Assembly: GCA_009785765.1 (NCBI GenBank)
Contig: WQVP01000004.1
Coordinates: 1 to 11,653 of the forward strand
Reading direction: 5' to 3'
From: Alphaproteobacteria bacterium
Lineage (GTDB): Bacteria; Pseudomonadota; Alphaproteobacteria; Rs-D84
Length of the DNA stretch: 11,653 nucleotides
The first letter of the stretch is position 1. Every line of letters starts with the position of its first letter. Shown here one piece after another: positions 6,043-11,653 of this stretch. A program made the translations under genes and the position numbers. Below the pieces are notes generated by a model that had not been told where the DNA came from, ran no database searches, and worked only from the letters and a program-made list of their open reading frames with translations.

Positions 6043-6105
6043 TAGTAAATAGTAAATAGTAAATAGTAAATAGTAAGTAGTAAGTAGTAAGTAGTAAGTA
6101 GTAAA
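6043..6105 (+). repeat. Heptamer array F (9 x 7 bp)
   Basis: Nine exact 7 bp units: TAGTAAA four times (6043-6070), TAGTAAG four times (6071-6098), then TAGTAAA once (6099-6105). No inverted arm was found between 5955 and 6200, so it is a solitary arm. It lies in the 172 bp gap between the archaemetzincin-like gene and the small accC-coupled gene. The block structure suggests slippage expansion after a single base change. Confidence 0.95.
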
Positions 6106-6126
6106 TTATGTCGGCATCGCTGGTTT

Positions 6127-6498
6127 TTATAAAGATTTCTTTTTTGTGAATTTTGCAAATTCACGGATTGCGGCCGGCAATGGTAAGTTGCATCTTTTGC
6201 AATCTTTTGTGCAGTCAGTACATTCTGTCATGCCAAGCAGCGTGAATGTGATTTCTGGCTTTATATACGTATCAGCCACGACCGATTGGCCAAAGTGTTC
6301 AAATTGAACAACTTTTGGAATAGGTTTAATGTGTAATCGGCCGGAAACCATACCTTTTTTGTCGTCCCCGGTGCCAATTTTATCGGTTAATTCATTCGCA
6401 ATAATAGAATATATAACCTTTTCCGGATGATCAGTCTCTGTTTTAAATGGGACTTTGATTGTATGCCGTGGAAGTTCAAAGCTTGTCTGTACTATCAT
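6127..6498 (-). CDS. Small Cys-cluster protein coupled to accC, unknown function
   Basis: A 123-residue protein not recognised. The preferred start is the ATG at 6498-6496, which overlaps the accC stop in an ATGA arrangement, with GGAAAAAG upstream inside accC. An in-frame ATG four codons earlier (6510) is the alternative and would give 127 residues. The protein is mostly beta-like and polar, with no membrane segment. Near the C-terminus CTDCTKDCKRC carries four cysteines, a plausible metal or zinc-knuckle site, followed by a basic helical tail (FAKFTKKK). Position as the last gene of the accBC transcript suggests co-expression with carboxylase subunits, but a role in fatty acid synthesis is only guessed from context. 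Confidence 0.75.
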   Translation of the reverse strand: MIVQTSFELPRHTIKVPFKTETDHPEKVIYSIIANELTDKIGTGDDKKGMVSGRLHIKPIPKVVQFEHFGQSVVADTYIKPEITFTLLGMTECTDCTKDCKRCNLPLPAAIREFAKFTKKKSL

Positions 6499-7868
6499 TT
6501 CTTTTTCCATTCGTCTTTAAGTTTTTTTTCCAACCAAAGGTTGTCATAATCGCATGCCTGTATGTCCTCGTTCGCAAGCAAACGTTGTTGCAAAGGAATC
6601 GTTGTGTGTACGCCCTCTATGACATATTCATCCAGTGCACGTTGACTGCGACGTATGCATTCCGTACGAGTTGGTGCCCATACGATTAATTTCGCAACCA
6701 TAGAGTCATAGTTTGGCGGTATGCGCCAGCCACTGTACGCCGCCGCATCAATGCGCACGCCAAGGCCGCCTGGGGTTTGGTATGCGGTGACGGTGCCAGC
6801 GCTTGGGACAAAGGTCTCTGGATCTTCGGCATTAATACGAAATTCAATGGCGTGTCCGTTGGACTTTAAATCTTTTTGTTTAAAGCGTAATTTCTCGCCC
6901 ATAGCAACACGGATTTGTTCGCTGATTAAATCAACGTCGTAAATCATCTCTGTCGCTGGGTGTTCAACCTGGATACGTGTGTTCATTTCAAGGAAATAAA
7001 ATTCGCCGTCTTGGTATAAAAACTCCAATGTGCCGGCATTTTGATAGCCCATTTTTTTAATGGATTCCCGGCAAACCTCTATCATATCATCACGTTGTTT
7101 GTCGGTTAAACAGACGGCCGGCGCTTCTTCTATGACTTTTTGGCGGTTGCGCTGGATTGAACAATCACGTTCGCCGAATATAACAACATCGCCGTATTGG
7201 TCGGCTAAAACCTGAAATTCAATATGGCGTGGATGCGTTAATAATTTTTCCATATACAGTTTGTCATCGCCAAAACCGTTCAGAGCCTCTCTTTTGGTGG
7301 CTGTGAATGCGTCTTCCATTTCGTCGGGTGAATATACGGGGCGAATACCTTTGCCTCCGCCGCCTGCAGCTGCTTTTAAAAGAACGGGATAGCCGCATTT
7401 TTCCGCAACATCCAAAGCATCTTCCAAAGTATCAACACTTCCGTCAGAGCCTGGGATAACCGGCAATCCACATTCTTTGGCCGTTAATTTTGCATTAACT
7501 TTATCACCCATGCGATCAACTTGCAGGGCGGTTGGGCCGATGAATATTAATTTATGCTCTTCAACCTTTTTAATAAAATCTGTGCGCTCTGATAAAAATC
7601 CATAGCCCGGATGTATGGCATCAGCATTGGTTAATAATGCCGCCGTCAAAATCGCCGCCTGGTCAAGATATGAATCTTTGGCGGGCGCAGGGCCAATACA
7701 AACCGATTCGTCCGCCAGTTTTACATGCAAAGAATCTTTGTCAGCGGTTGAATAAACCGCAACGGATTTAATCCCCATATCACGGCACGCACGAATAATG
7801 CGAAGCGCAATTTCACCACGATTGGCAATAAGGATTTTTTTGATTTCGTGAGTTTTAGTTTTTTTCAT
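6495..7868 (-). CDS. accC: Biotin carboxylase subunit of acetyl-CoA carboxylase
   Basis: A 457-residue AccC that carboxylates biotin on AccB using ATP and bicarbonate, the first half-reaction of malonyl-CoA synthesis. The N-terminal KKILIANRGEIALRIIRACRDMG is diagnostic. The ATP-grasp segments are AAGGGGKGIRPV, HIEFQVLADQYGDVVIFGERDCSIQRNRQKVIEEAP and EFYFLEMNTRIQVEHPATEMI, followed by the C-terminal domain with GHAIEFRINAEDP. I choose the ATG at 7868-7866 (MKKTKTHEIKK); the open frame runs 12 codons further upstream, but those codons are the repeat arm. The result is that the start codon is preceded directly by the arm of element D, with no Shine-Dalgarno sequence. The accB gene is upstream, separated by 83 bases almost entirely filled by the element. 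Confidence 0.96.
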   Translation of the reverse strand: MKKTKTHEIKKILIANRGEIALRIIRACRDMGIKSVAVYSTADKDSLHVKLADESVCIGPAPAKDSYLDQAAILTAALLTNADAIHPGYGFLSERTDFIKKVEEHKLIFIGPTALQVDRMGDKVNAKLTAKECGLPVIPGSDGSVDTLEDALDVAEKCGYPVLLKAAAGGGGKGIRPVYSPDEMEDAFTATKREALNGFGDDKLYMEKLLTHPRHIEFQVLADQYGDVVIFGERDCSIQRNRQKVIEEAPAVCLTDKQRDDMIEVCRESIKKMGYQNAGTLEFLYQDGEFYFLEMNTRIQVEHPATEMIYDVDLISEQIRVAMGEKLRFKQKDLKSNGHAIEFRINAEDPETFVPSAGTVTAYQTPGGLGVRIDAAAYSGWRIPPNYDSMVAKLIVWAPTRTECIRRSQRALDEYVIEGVHTTIPLQQRLLANEDIQACDYDNLWLEKKLKDEWKKK

Positions 7869-7871
7869 GTG

Positions 7872-7948
7872 CGTGAATCGTGAATCGTGAATCGTAAATC
7901 GCAAGGTGACATAAAAATCGTCTTACGATTTACGATTTACGATCCACG
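7872..7948. repeat. Inverted heptamer element D between accB and accC
   Basis: The left arm (7872-7906) has CGTGAAT three times, then CGTAAAT and the degenerate CGCAAGG. The right arm (7921-7948) has TCTTACG, ATTTACG twice and ATCCACG, the reverse-complement type. A 14-base core separates them. It lies 3 bases from each neighbour: the accB stop is at 7954-7952 and the accC start at 7868-7866. In the accBC transcript it would fold into a hairpin of about 28 bp, placing accC's start codon at its base. Confidence 0.9.
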
Positions 7949-7951
7949 CCC

Positions 7952-8404
7952 TTATTCAATAACAACCAACGGCTGGTCAAATTCAACGGCTTGGGATTCG
8001 GAGATAAGAATTTCACGAACCACACCATCTTTTTCAGCCAAGACTTTGTTAAATGTTTTCATGGCCTCTATTAAACAAAGCGTATCGCCCGCTTTGACAG
8101 ATTTGCCAACCTCTATGAATTTTGGTGCGCCGGGTTCGGCCGATAAATATACAACGCCGACCATTGGGGATTTAATCGCATTGGCTGCGTTCGCTGTGGG
8201 CGAAAGCACAGGTTCTGTTGAAATATGGGCAGGTGCCGCAACAGGTGCAGAAATCATAGGGCCAGCGACGATATTTTGTTTTTTGGAAAGTTCTATTTCA
8301 CGGCGGAAAAGGCCGAAAAGAAGCGAAGTTTCAATCTTCATTTCTGTGATTCCAAGCTTGTCCATTTGTTCGGACATTTTGGAAATTTTGCAGTGTTTTA
8401 ACAC
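7952..8404 (-). CDS. accB: Biotin carboxyl carrier protein of acetyl-CoA carboxylase
   Basis: A 150-residue AccB. The C-terminal biotinyl domain has KSPMVGVVYLSAEPGAPKF (78-96), EVGKSVKAGDTLCLIEAMKTFNKV with the biotin-accepting Lys116 in the EAMK motif, and VREILISESQAVEFDQPLVVIE at the end. A proline- and alanine-rich linker (about 47-75) joins it to a short N-terminal region of about 45 residues. The start used is GTG at 8404-8402, preceded by AAGAGA 8 bases upstream; an internal ATG at codon 10 is an alternative. A strong promoter lies upstream at 8466-8439. It is first of the accB-accC-small gene transcript. Confidence 0.95.
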   Translation of the reverse strand: MLKHCKISKMSEQMDKLGITEMKIETSLLFGLFRREIELSKKQNIVAGPMISAPVAAPAHISTEPVLSPTANAANAIKSPMVGVVYLSAEPGAPKFIEVGKSVKAGDTLCLIEAMKTFNKVLAEKDGVVREILISESQAVEFDQPLVVIE

Positions 8405-8438
8405 AAAGGTATCTCTTGTTTAATTAAACGGAACTTTT

Positions 8439-8466
8439 ATTGTAGCACGGATAGGTATGATGTCAA
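8439..8466 (-). promoter_or_regulatory. Sigma70-type promoter for the accBC operon
   Basis: On the minus strand a perfect -35 TTGACA (8466-8461) is followed after 16 bases by TACAAT (8444-8439, 5/6). Transcription would start near 8432, about 28 bases before the GTG start of accB. Its -35 lies 7 bases from the outer end of element E. Confidence 0.75.
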
Positions 8467-8472
8467 ATTAAT

Positions 8473-8551
8473 TAGTGGCTAGTGCTAGTGGCTAGGGATT
8501 AGTGGTTTTTTATGATATAATACTAGCAATAACCACTAGCACTAGCCACTA
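8473..8551. repeat. Inverted heptamer element E at the accB/ABC junction
   Basis: TAGTGGCTAGTGCTAGTGG (8473-8491) is repeated perfectly, inverted, at 8551-8533 (19 of 19). Units are 7 bp, except that both arms contain the same 6 bp unit TAGTGC at the second position. More degenerate units continue inward to 8506. The loop of about 40 bases contains an extended -10 promoter motif. The right arm ends 1 base before the ATG of the ABC ATPase gene. Confidence 0.93.
8513..8521 (+). promoter_or_regulatory. Extended -10 promoter in the core of element E
   Basis: TGATATAAT fits the extended -10 consensus TGnTATAAT perfectly. No TTGACA-like -35 is present, as is usual for this class. Transcription would start near 8528, about 25 bases before the ABC ATPase start codon, giving a leader made of the element's right arm with no ribosome site. 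Confidence 0.6.
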
Positions 8552-8552
8552 T

Positions 8553-9266
8553 ATGAAAAAAACAGTTGTAAAATTAACCAAAGTTATCAAAGATTTCCCA
8601 GAGGAAATGGGCGGGTTTTTCCGTGCCCTGGATAGTGTATCATTTGAAATCAAAGCGGGCGAATTTGTTGCAATTATGGGGCCTTCTGGATCCGGTAAAT
8701 CAACATGCATGAACATTGTCGGTGCGCTGGACGTGCCGACTGGCGGAAAATACGAATTAAACGGCCTGGACGTAAACCAAATGACGGCGGACGAATTGGC
8801 CGTCGCACGTAATGAACATATTGGCTTTGTTTTTCAAAACTTTAATCTTTTAACAAAGCGCAGCGTCTTGGACAATGTTATGTTGCCATTGATGTATCGT
8901 GGACTTTCCCGTGACGACCGATATAAACGTGGCCGCCGTATGTTAAAGGCGGTCGGACTTGAACGGTTTGAAAAATATCTGCCGACGCAATTATCCGGCG
9001 GTATGCGTCAACGTGTTGCGATTGCACGTGCCCTGGCCGGTGATCCAAAGATTATCCTGGCGGACGAGCCGACCGGTGCGCTGGATTCCAAGACCGGCAA
9101 AGAGATTATGGATATATTTAAAAAAATGAATCGGGAAACCGGCGCCACAATCATTATGATTACACACGAATTTGATGTGGCAAAACATGCTGACCGCCTT
9201 ATACATATCCGCGACGGCAAAATAAACCATGATGGCAAAATGCCAAAAGACACAAAGGGGTTATAA
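8553..9266 (+). CDS. ABC transporter ATP-binding protein, MacB/LolD type
   Basis: A 237-residue nucleotide-binding subunit that should pair with the permease encoded at 10329-11546. Walker [10 protein letters not shown] is at residues 43-51, the Q-loop in FVFQNFNLL, the signature LSGGMRQR (family usually LSGGQQQR), Walker [13 protein letters not shown], and the switch histidine in MITHEFD. The ATG at 8553 ([11 protein letters not shown]) is preferred because the upstream in-frame ATG at 8502 lies in the repeat element. There is no Shine-Dalgarno sequence: the bases before the ATG are the right arm of element E. Unusually, two unknown genes lie between this gene and its permease. Substrate is unknown; the family handles lipoproteins, macrolides and peptides. 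Confidence 0.93.
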   Translation: MKKTVVKLTKVIKDFPEEMGGFFRALDSVSFEIKAGEFVAIMGPSGSGKSTCMNIVGALDVPTGGKYELNGLDVNQMTADELAVARNEHIGFVFQNFNLLTKRSVLDNVMLPLMYRGLSRDDRYKRGRRMLKAVGLERFEKYLPTQLSGGMRQRVAIARALAGDPKIILADEPTGALDSKTGKEIMDIFKKMNRETGATIIMITHEFDVAKHADRLIHIRDGKINHDGKMPKDTKGL

Positions 9267-9267
9267 A

Positions 9268-9468
9268 ATGACACAAAAACCAACAGATACTTTCGCAGAA
9301 ATGGCAAACACTCATGGAATTAATTATGCCAAAGGTGAAATGCCTATTTTTGAACAAGGGCAAAAAGAGATAGAGGCCACCAAACCAATAGCCGAACAAA
9401 AAAAGCATCAACTGTCGCCTGCGTCCATCGCAGAAGAAATAAAAAACAGGTACGGGCCAAATAAATAA
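9268..9468 (+). CDS. Short protein sharing a C-terminal module with the next gene
   Basis: A 66-residue hydrophilic protein not recognised. The chosen start (ATG at 9268) is 1 base after the ATPase stop codon, with AAAGGGG upstream; an in-frame ATG 13 codons earlier would overlap the ATPase gene. Its whole length aligns with the last 60 or so residues of the 276-residue neighbour: QKP near the start, then a [TS]F-E-[ML] block, G followed by AK, an F-Q-QKE block, PA, and the end [EH]-RYG-N-K. The two ribosome sites are also alike (AAGGGGTTATAAA and AAGGGGTTTATAA). I infer partial duplication or a shared recognition module. No signal peptide, membrane segment or double-glycine leader is visible. 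Confidence 0.7.
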   Translation: MTQKPTDTFAEMANTHGINYAKGEMPIFEQGQKEIEATKPIAEQKKHQLSPASIAEEIKNRYGPNK

Positions 9469-9501
9469 CCATAATTGCAGGTCAAGCCAAGGGGTTTATA
9501 A

Positions 9502-10332
9502 ATGAAACTAATAATAAAAATAAATTCACTCACAGATCTTTATAATAAATATAAAGGCATGCCGGTCATAATGGATAGACGAAATCAGTCGGCACAAAGA
9601 CTGGTTGATGATCTTAAAAAAATTGGAATTATTTTTACAAAATTCAGTGCCGATTATGGTTTGTCCAAAGGGGACAGAGAATTATTACACAGCATGGCAG
9701 AAATGCTTTGGGTTGTTGATAATCCAAATATTGCAATAAATAAAATAGAATTGTTTTCCAACAAAAAAGTAGAGATTTCCGATGATGTTATATCTGAACT
9801 ATTAACACAAGAGAGCCGTGTACAAAAACAGGCGATGGACTTGATTAATAAAATCATAACAAAAAATCCATCTTTGGCCACGATACCTTTGGAGGGTACG
9901 GGCGAACAGATTGATTTTCTGAAAAGTGTTTTGCATGGATATTCGCCAGAAAACATTGCATTTTATATTAAAAACAAAAATAACAAAGAGTTTAACGATA
10001 AATACCGCAAGTTCAGACAAGAGATTTTGGATTTGACCGAGGTGTCTATTGGGAGTACCGTCTTGACAGACAAACAAAGAGAAAAGCTTTTAGAGGCGGC
10101 ACAAAAATATCATCAACACAAGATTGACATGAAACGAATTGGTTCTGTGCAACAAAAGCCCGAAGCCCCACAATCGTTTGAAGAACTTGTGGCGATTTAT
10201 GGATTTCAAAAGGCGAAAATAATGTTTGGCCAACAACAAAAAGAAGAAGGGGCAAAATCCGATTTACTGCCCGCCGGATTTTTGGGCGCACAGGGGGAAC
10301 ATCTGCGAAGATATGGGGATAATAGTAAATGA
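9502..10332 (+). CDS. Helical cytoplasmic-type protein of unknown function in an ABC operon
   Basis: A 276-residue protein not recognised. It is predominantly charged and helical with no signal peptide or membrane segment. The first 200 residues carry no motif I know. The last 60 (from QQKPEAPQSFEEL to RRYGDNSK) match the whole of the 66-residue protein encoded just upstream. AAGGGG precedes the ATG. The stop overlaps the start of the permease gene (ATGA at 10329-10332), implying translational coupling. Of 11 arginines 6 are AGA and 3 are CGA, whereas the permease uses mostly CGT/CGC, so this gene was probably acquired and inserted between the two transporter subunits. It might be a partner or regulator of the transporter; no function is assigned. 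Confidence 0.8.
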   Translation: MKLIIKINSLTDLYNKYKGMPVIMDRRNQSAQRLVDDLKKIGIIFTKFSADYGLSKGDRELLHSMAEMLWVVDNPNIAINKIELFSNKKVEISDDVISELLTQESRVQKQAMDLINKIITKNPSLATIPLEGTGEQIDFLKSVLHGYSPENIAFYIKNKNNKEFNDKYRKFRQEILDLTEVSIGSTVLTDKQREKLLEAAQKYHQHKIDMKRIGSVQQKPEAPQSFEELVAIYGFQKAKIMFGQQQKEEGAKSDLLPAGFLGAQGEHLRRYGDNSK

Positions 10333-11546
10333 CATTTTCAGACATAATGAAAGAATCTTGGTTGTCAATTTCCGGAAATAAAATCCGGTCGTTTTTGACT
10401 ATCCTGGGCATCATAATCGGTGTTGCGGCGGTGGTTGTTATGGTTACCGTCGGCGAAACTGTGCAACGCCAAATTGATGAACAATTTTCTGCGCTGGGTA
10501 CAAACACAATTATTATCCGTGCGGGTGCGGCGCAAATTGGCGGCGTACGTACGGCCGGCGGCGGTATGCGTTTAACCATCCAAGACGCCGAAGCGATTGC
10601 GACCCTTCCGGGCGTTGATATGGTCGGCCCAATGCGTTCTGCACAGGCACAAGTAATTGCGGGAAGTCGCAACTGGTCAACACAATTAATGGGAGTGTGG
10701 CCACAGCATCAACAAATCCAAAACATAGAAATGTCGCATGGTGTGTTTTTTGACCGAGCGGCATTACGAAACGCATCAACTCATGCGGTTATCGGAACAC
10801 GTGTTGCACGTGAATTGGATCTTTTGCCAAACCCTGTCGGACAGGTGATAAGAATAGGCCAAGTTCCATTGGTTGTTGTCGGTATGACACGTGAAATGGG
10901 TGATGGAATGCAGTCAACGGATGATGCTATATTCGTGCCGCTTTCCACTATGCAGCAACGTATTCAATCATGGCGTTTTCATAATGCGGTGCCGACGATA
11001 ATGTTGCGCCTTCACGATACGGCGGATAATAATTTCATGACCGAACAAATAACTGCATTGCTTCGTGATAGGCACCGACTTCGTGATACAGACCGTGATA
11101 CATTCCAAATCACAGACATGCGCCAAGTTATGGAGACTATGAACACGGTTGCGGGCATTATGAATATGCTTCTTATATCAATTGCGGCGGTATCATTATT
11201 GGTTGGTTCAATCGGTATTATGAATATGATGCTTGTATCTGTATCCGAACGCACACGTGAAATCGGAATTCGCAAAGCCATCGGCGCCAAAGAATCAAAT
11301 ATAATTGTTCAATTTATGAGCGAATCAGTCGTTATATCATTTATCGGCTCTATGATAGGATTATTAATCGGAATAGGGGGCGCAATGTTTGTTGTGCCGG
11401 CATTATTGGAATCCTCTGCACAAATATCATATTGGGCGGTTATAATATCGTTTGTTGTGGCAATTGTTGTGGGATTGGCGTCCGGTGTATTCCCCGCCAT
11501 AAAGGCCGCAAAGCTGAACCCTATTGATTCACTTCGCCATGAGTAG
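10329..11546 (+). CDS. ABC transporter permease, MacB/FtsX family
   Basis: A 405-residue permease with four membrane segments: one near residues 22-42 (FLTILGIIIGVAAVVVMVTVG), a large periplasmic MacB-PCD-type domain, and three C-terminal helices. The hallmark NKIRSFLTILGIIIGVAAVV lies near the N-terminus. The C-terminal FtsX core has VGSIGIMNMMLVSVSERTRE followed by IGIRKAIGAK, and the end is VFPAIKAAKLNPIDSLRHE. It carries no fused ATPase domain; the separate ATPase encoded at 8553-9266 should serve it. No MacA-like periplasmic adaptor gene is in the window, so both MacAB-type efflux and other mechanotransmission roles remain possible. Its start overlaps the stop of the preceding unknown gene by 4 bases. 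Confidence 0.94.
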   Translation: MTFSDIMKESWLSISGNKIRSFLTILGIIIGVAAVVVMVTVGETVQRQIDEQFSALGTNTIIIRAGAAQIGGVRTAGGGMRLTIQDAEAIATLPGVDMVGPMRSAQAQVIAGSRNWSTQLMGVWPQHQQIQNIEMSHGVFFDRAALRNASTHAVIGTRVARELDLLPNPVGQVIRIGQVPLVVVGMTREMGDGMQSTDDAIFVPLSTMQQRIQSWRFHNAVPTIMLRLHDTADNNFMTEQITALLRDRHRLRDTDRDTFQITDMRQVMETMNTVAGIMNMLLISIAAVSLLVGSIGIMNMMLVSVSERTREIGIRKAIGAKESNIIVQFMSESVVISFIGSMIGLLIGIGGAMFVVPALLESSAQISYWAVIISFVVAIVVGLASGVFPAIKAAKLNPIDSLRHE

Positions 11547-11547
11547 G

Positions 11548-11652
11548 AAAATCAATTGATGCGGGTGCCTGCTTGTTATTCTCGCCGGTCATGTACTTAT
11601 ATGTACACTCCCTTGCGAATAACGGCGCAATCACCACGCCTGAATTGATTTT
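11548..11652. repeat. Long imperfect palindrome after the permease gene
   Basis: AAAATCAATT (11548-11557) pairs with AATTGATTTT (11643-11652), and GTTATTC (11575-11581) with GAATAAC (11617-11623). At the centre GTAC (11593-11596) and GTAC (11603-11606) flank TTATAT. About 105 bp could form a cruciform or long RNA hairpin. It starts 2 bases after the permease stop codon. It is not of the heptamer type, and may be a dispersed palindromic repeat or part of the operon's transcript end; the window ends 1 base later. Confidence 0.7.
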
Positions 11653-11653
11653 G

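Noticed and set aside
6043..6105. CRISPR array
   Set aside because: The 7 bp units are directly adjacent with no spacers, and no cas gene is present.
7887..8423. 178-codon plus-strand ORF
   Set aside because: It is the antisense shadow of accB, which has an unambiguous biotinyl domain.
8511..8535. Core of element E homologous to the core of element C
   Set aside because: Only short AT-rich matches with gaps on the opposite strand; not distinguishable from chance.
9268..9468. Bacteriocin or peptide precursor exported by the adjacent ABC transporter
   Set aside because: There is no double-glycine leader, the sequence is evenly charged, and the transporter lacks a peptidase domain; similarity to the neighbouring larger protein explains it better.
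10046..10672. 208-codon minus-strand ORF
   Set aside because: It spans the end of the 276-residue gene and the start of the permease in antisense; no motif or ribosome site supports it.

Overview
The window looks like a piece of a moderately AT-rich bacterial chromosome. The gene set (soj/spo0J-type parA-parB followed by gpsA, an accB-accC pair and a MacB/LolCDE-type ABC transporter) and the use of CGT/CGC arginine codons in core genes fit an uncultured, possibly host-associated alphaproteobacterium. That placement is an inference from gene content and style; the window contains no rRNA or other decisive marker.

Layout. 1-2340 holds the chromosome partition locus: parA, then a 424 bp inserted element carrying a four-helix-bundle (S23/IVP-type) ORF, then parB. 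A parS-like palindrome lies on each side of the locus. 2355-5093 is a plus-strand run: a gpsA-like gene with unusual active-site residues, a small Cys-rich membrane-anchored hypothetical coupled to it, and an alkaline-phosphatase-superfamily enzyme. This run ends at a shared AT hairpin facing a minus-strand gene for a divergent archaemetzincin-like zinc peptidase (5106-5954). 6127-8404 on the minus strand is accB-accC plus a small Cys-cluster gene coupled to accC. From 8553 to 11546 on the plus strand lies an operon of ABC ATPase, two unknown genes sharing a C-terminal module, and the MacB/FtsX-like permease. The window ends in a long imperfect palindrome.

The most striking feature is a family of intergenic elements built from tandem short units, nearly always 7 bp. 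Six gene junctions carry one: upstream of parA, parA/parB, parB/gpsA, downstream of the small accC-coupled gene, accB/accC and accB/ABC. Four have two inverted arms around a core; the other two show one arm, one of them because it is cut by the window edge. Each element has its own unit sequence, yet arms within one element match each other, and five of the six fit a degenerate consensus T[AC][GT]T[AG]NN. The largest encloses the four-helix-bundle ORF. This is the architecture of 23S rRNA intervening sequences (inverted repeats with or without an S23 ORF), but here it sits between protein genes. I regard this as the best candidate for an undescribed mobile or RNA-processing system in the window.

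The parA-side and parB-side elements also share a 33 bp core (27/33 identical) containing the parS-like palindrome. The elements supply the stop codons of parA, the four-helix gene and parB. They also abut the start codons of accC and of the ABC ATPase, which are left without a Shine-Dalgarno sequence. They therefore probably influence expression of the genes they border.
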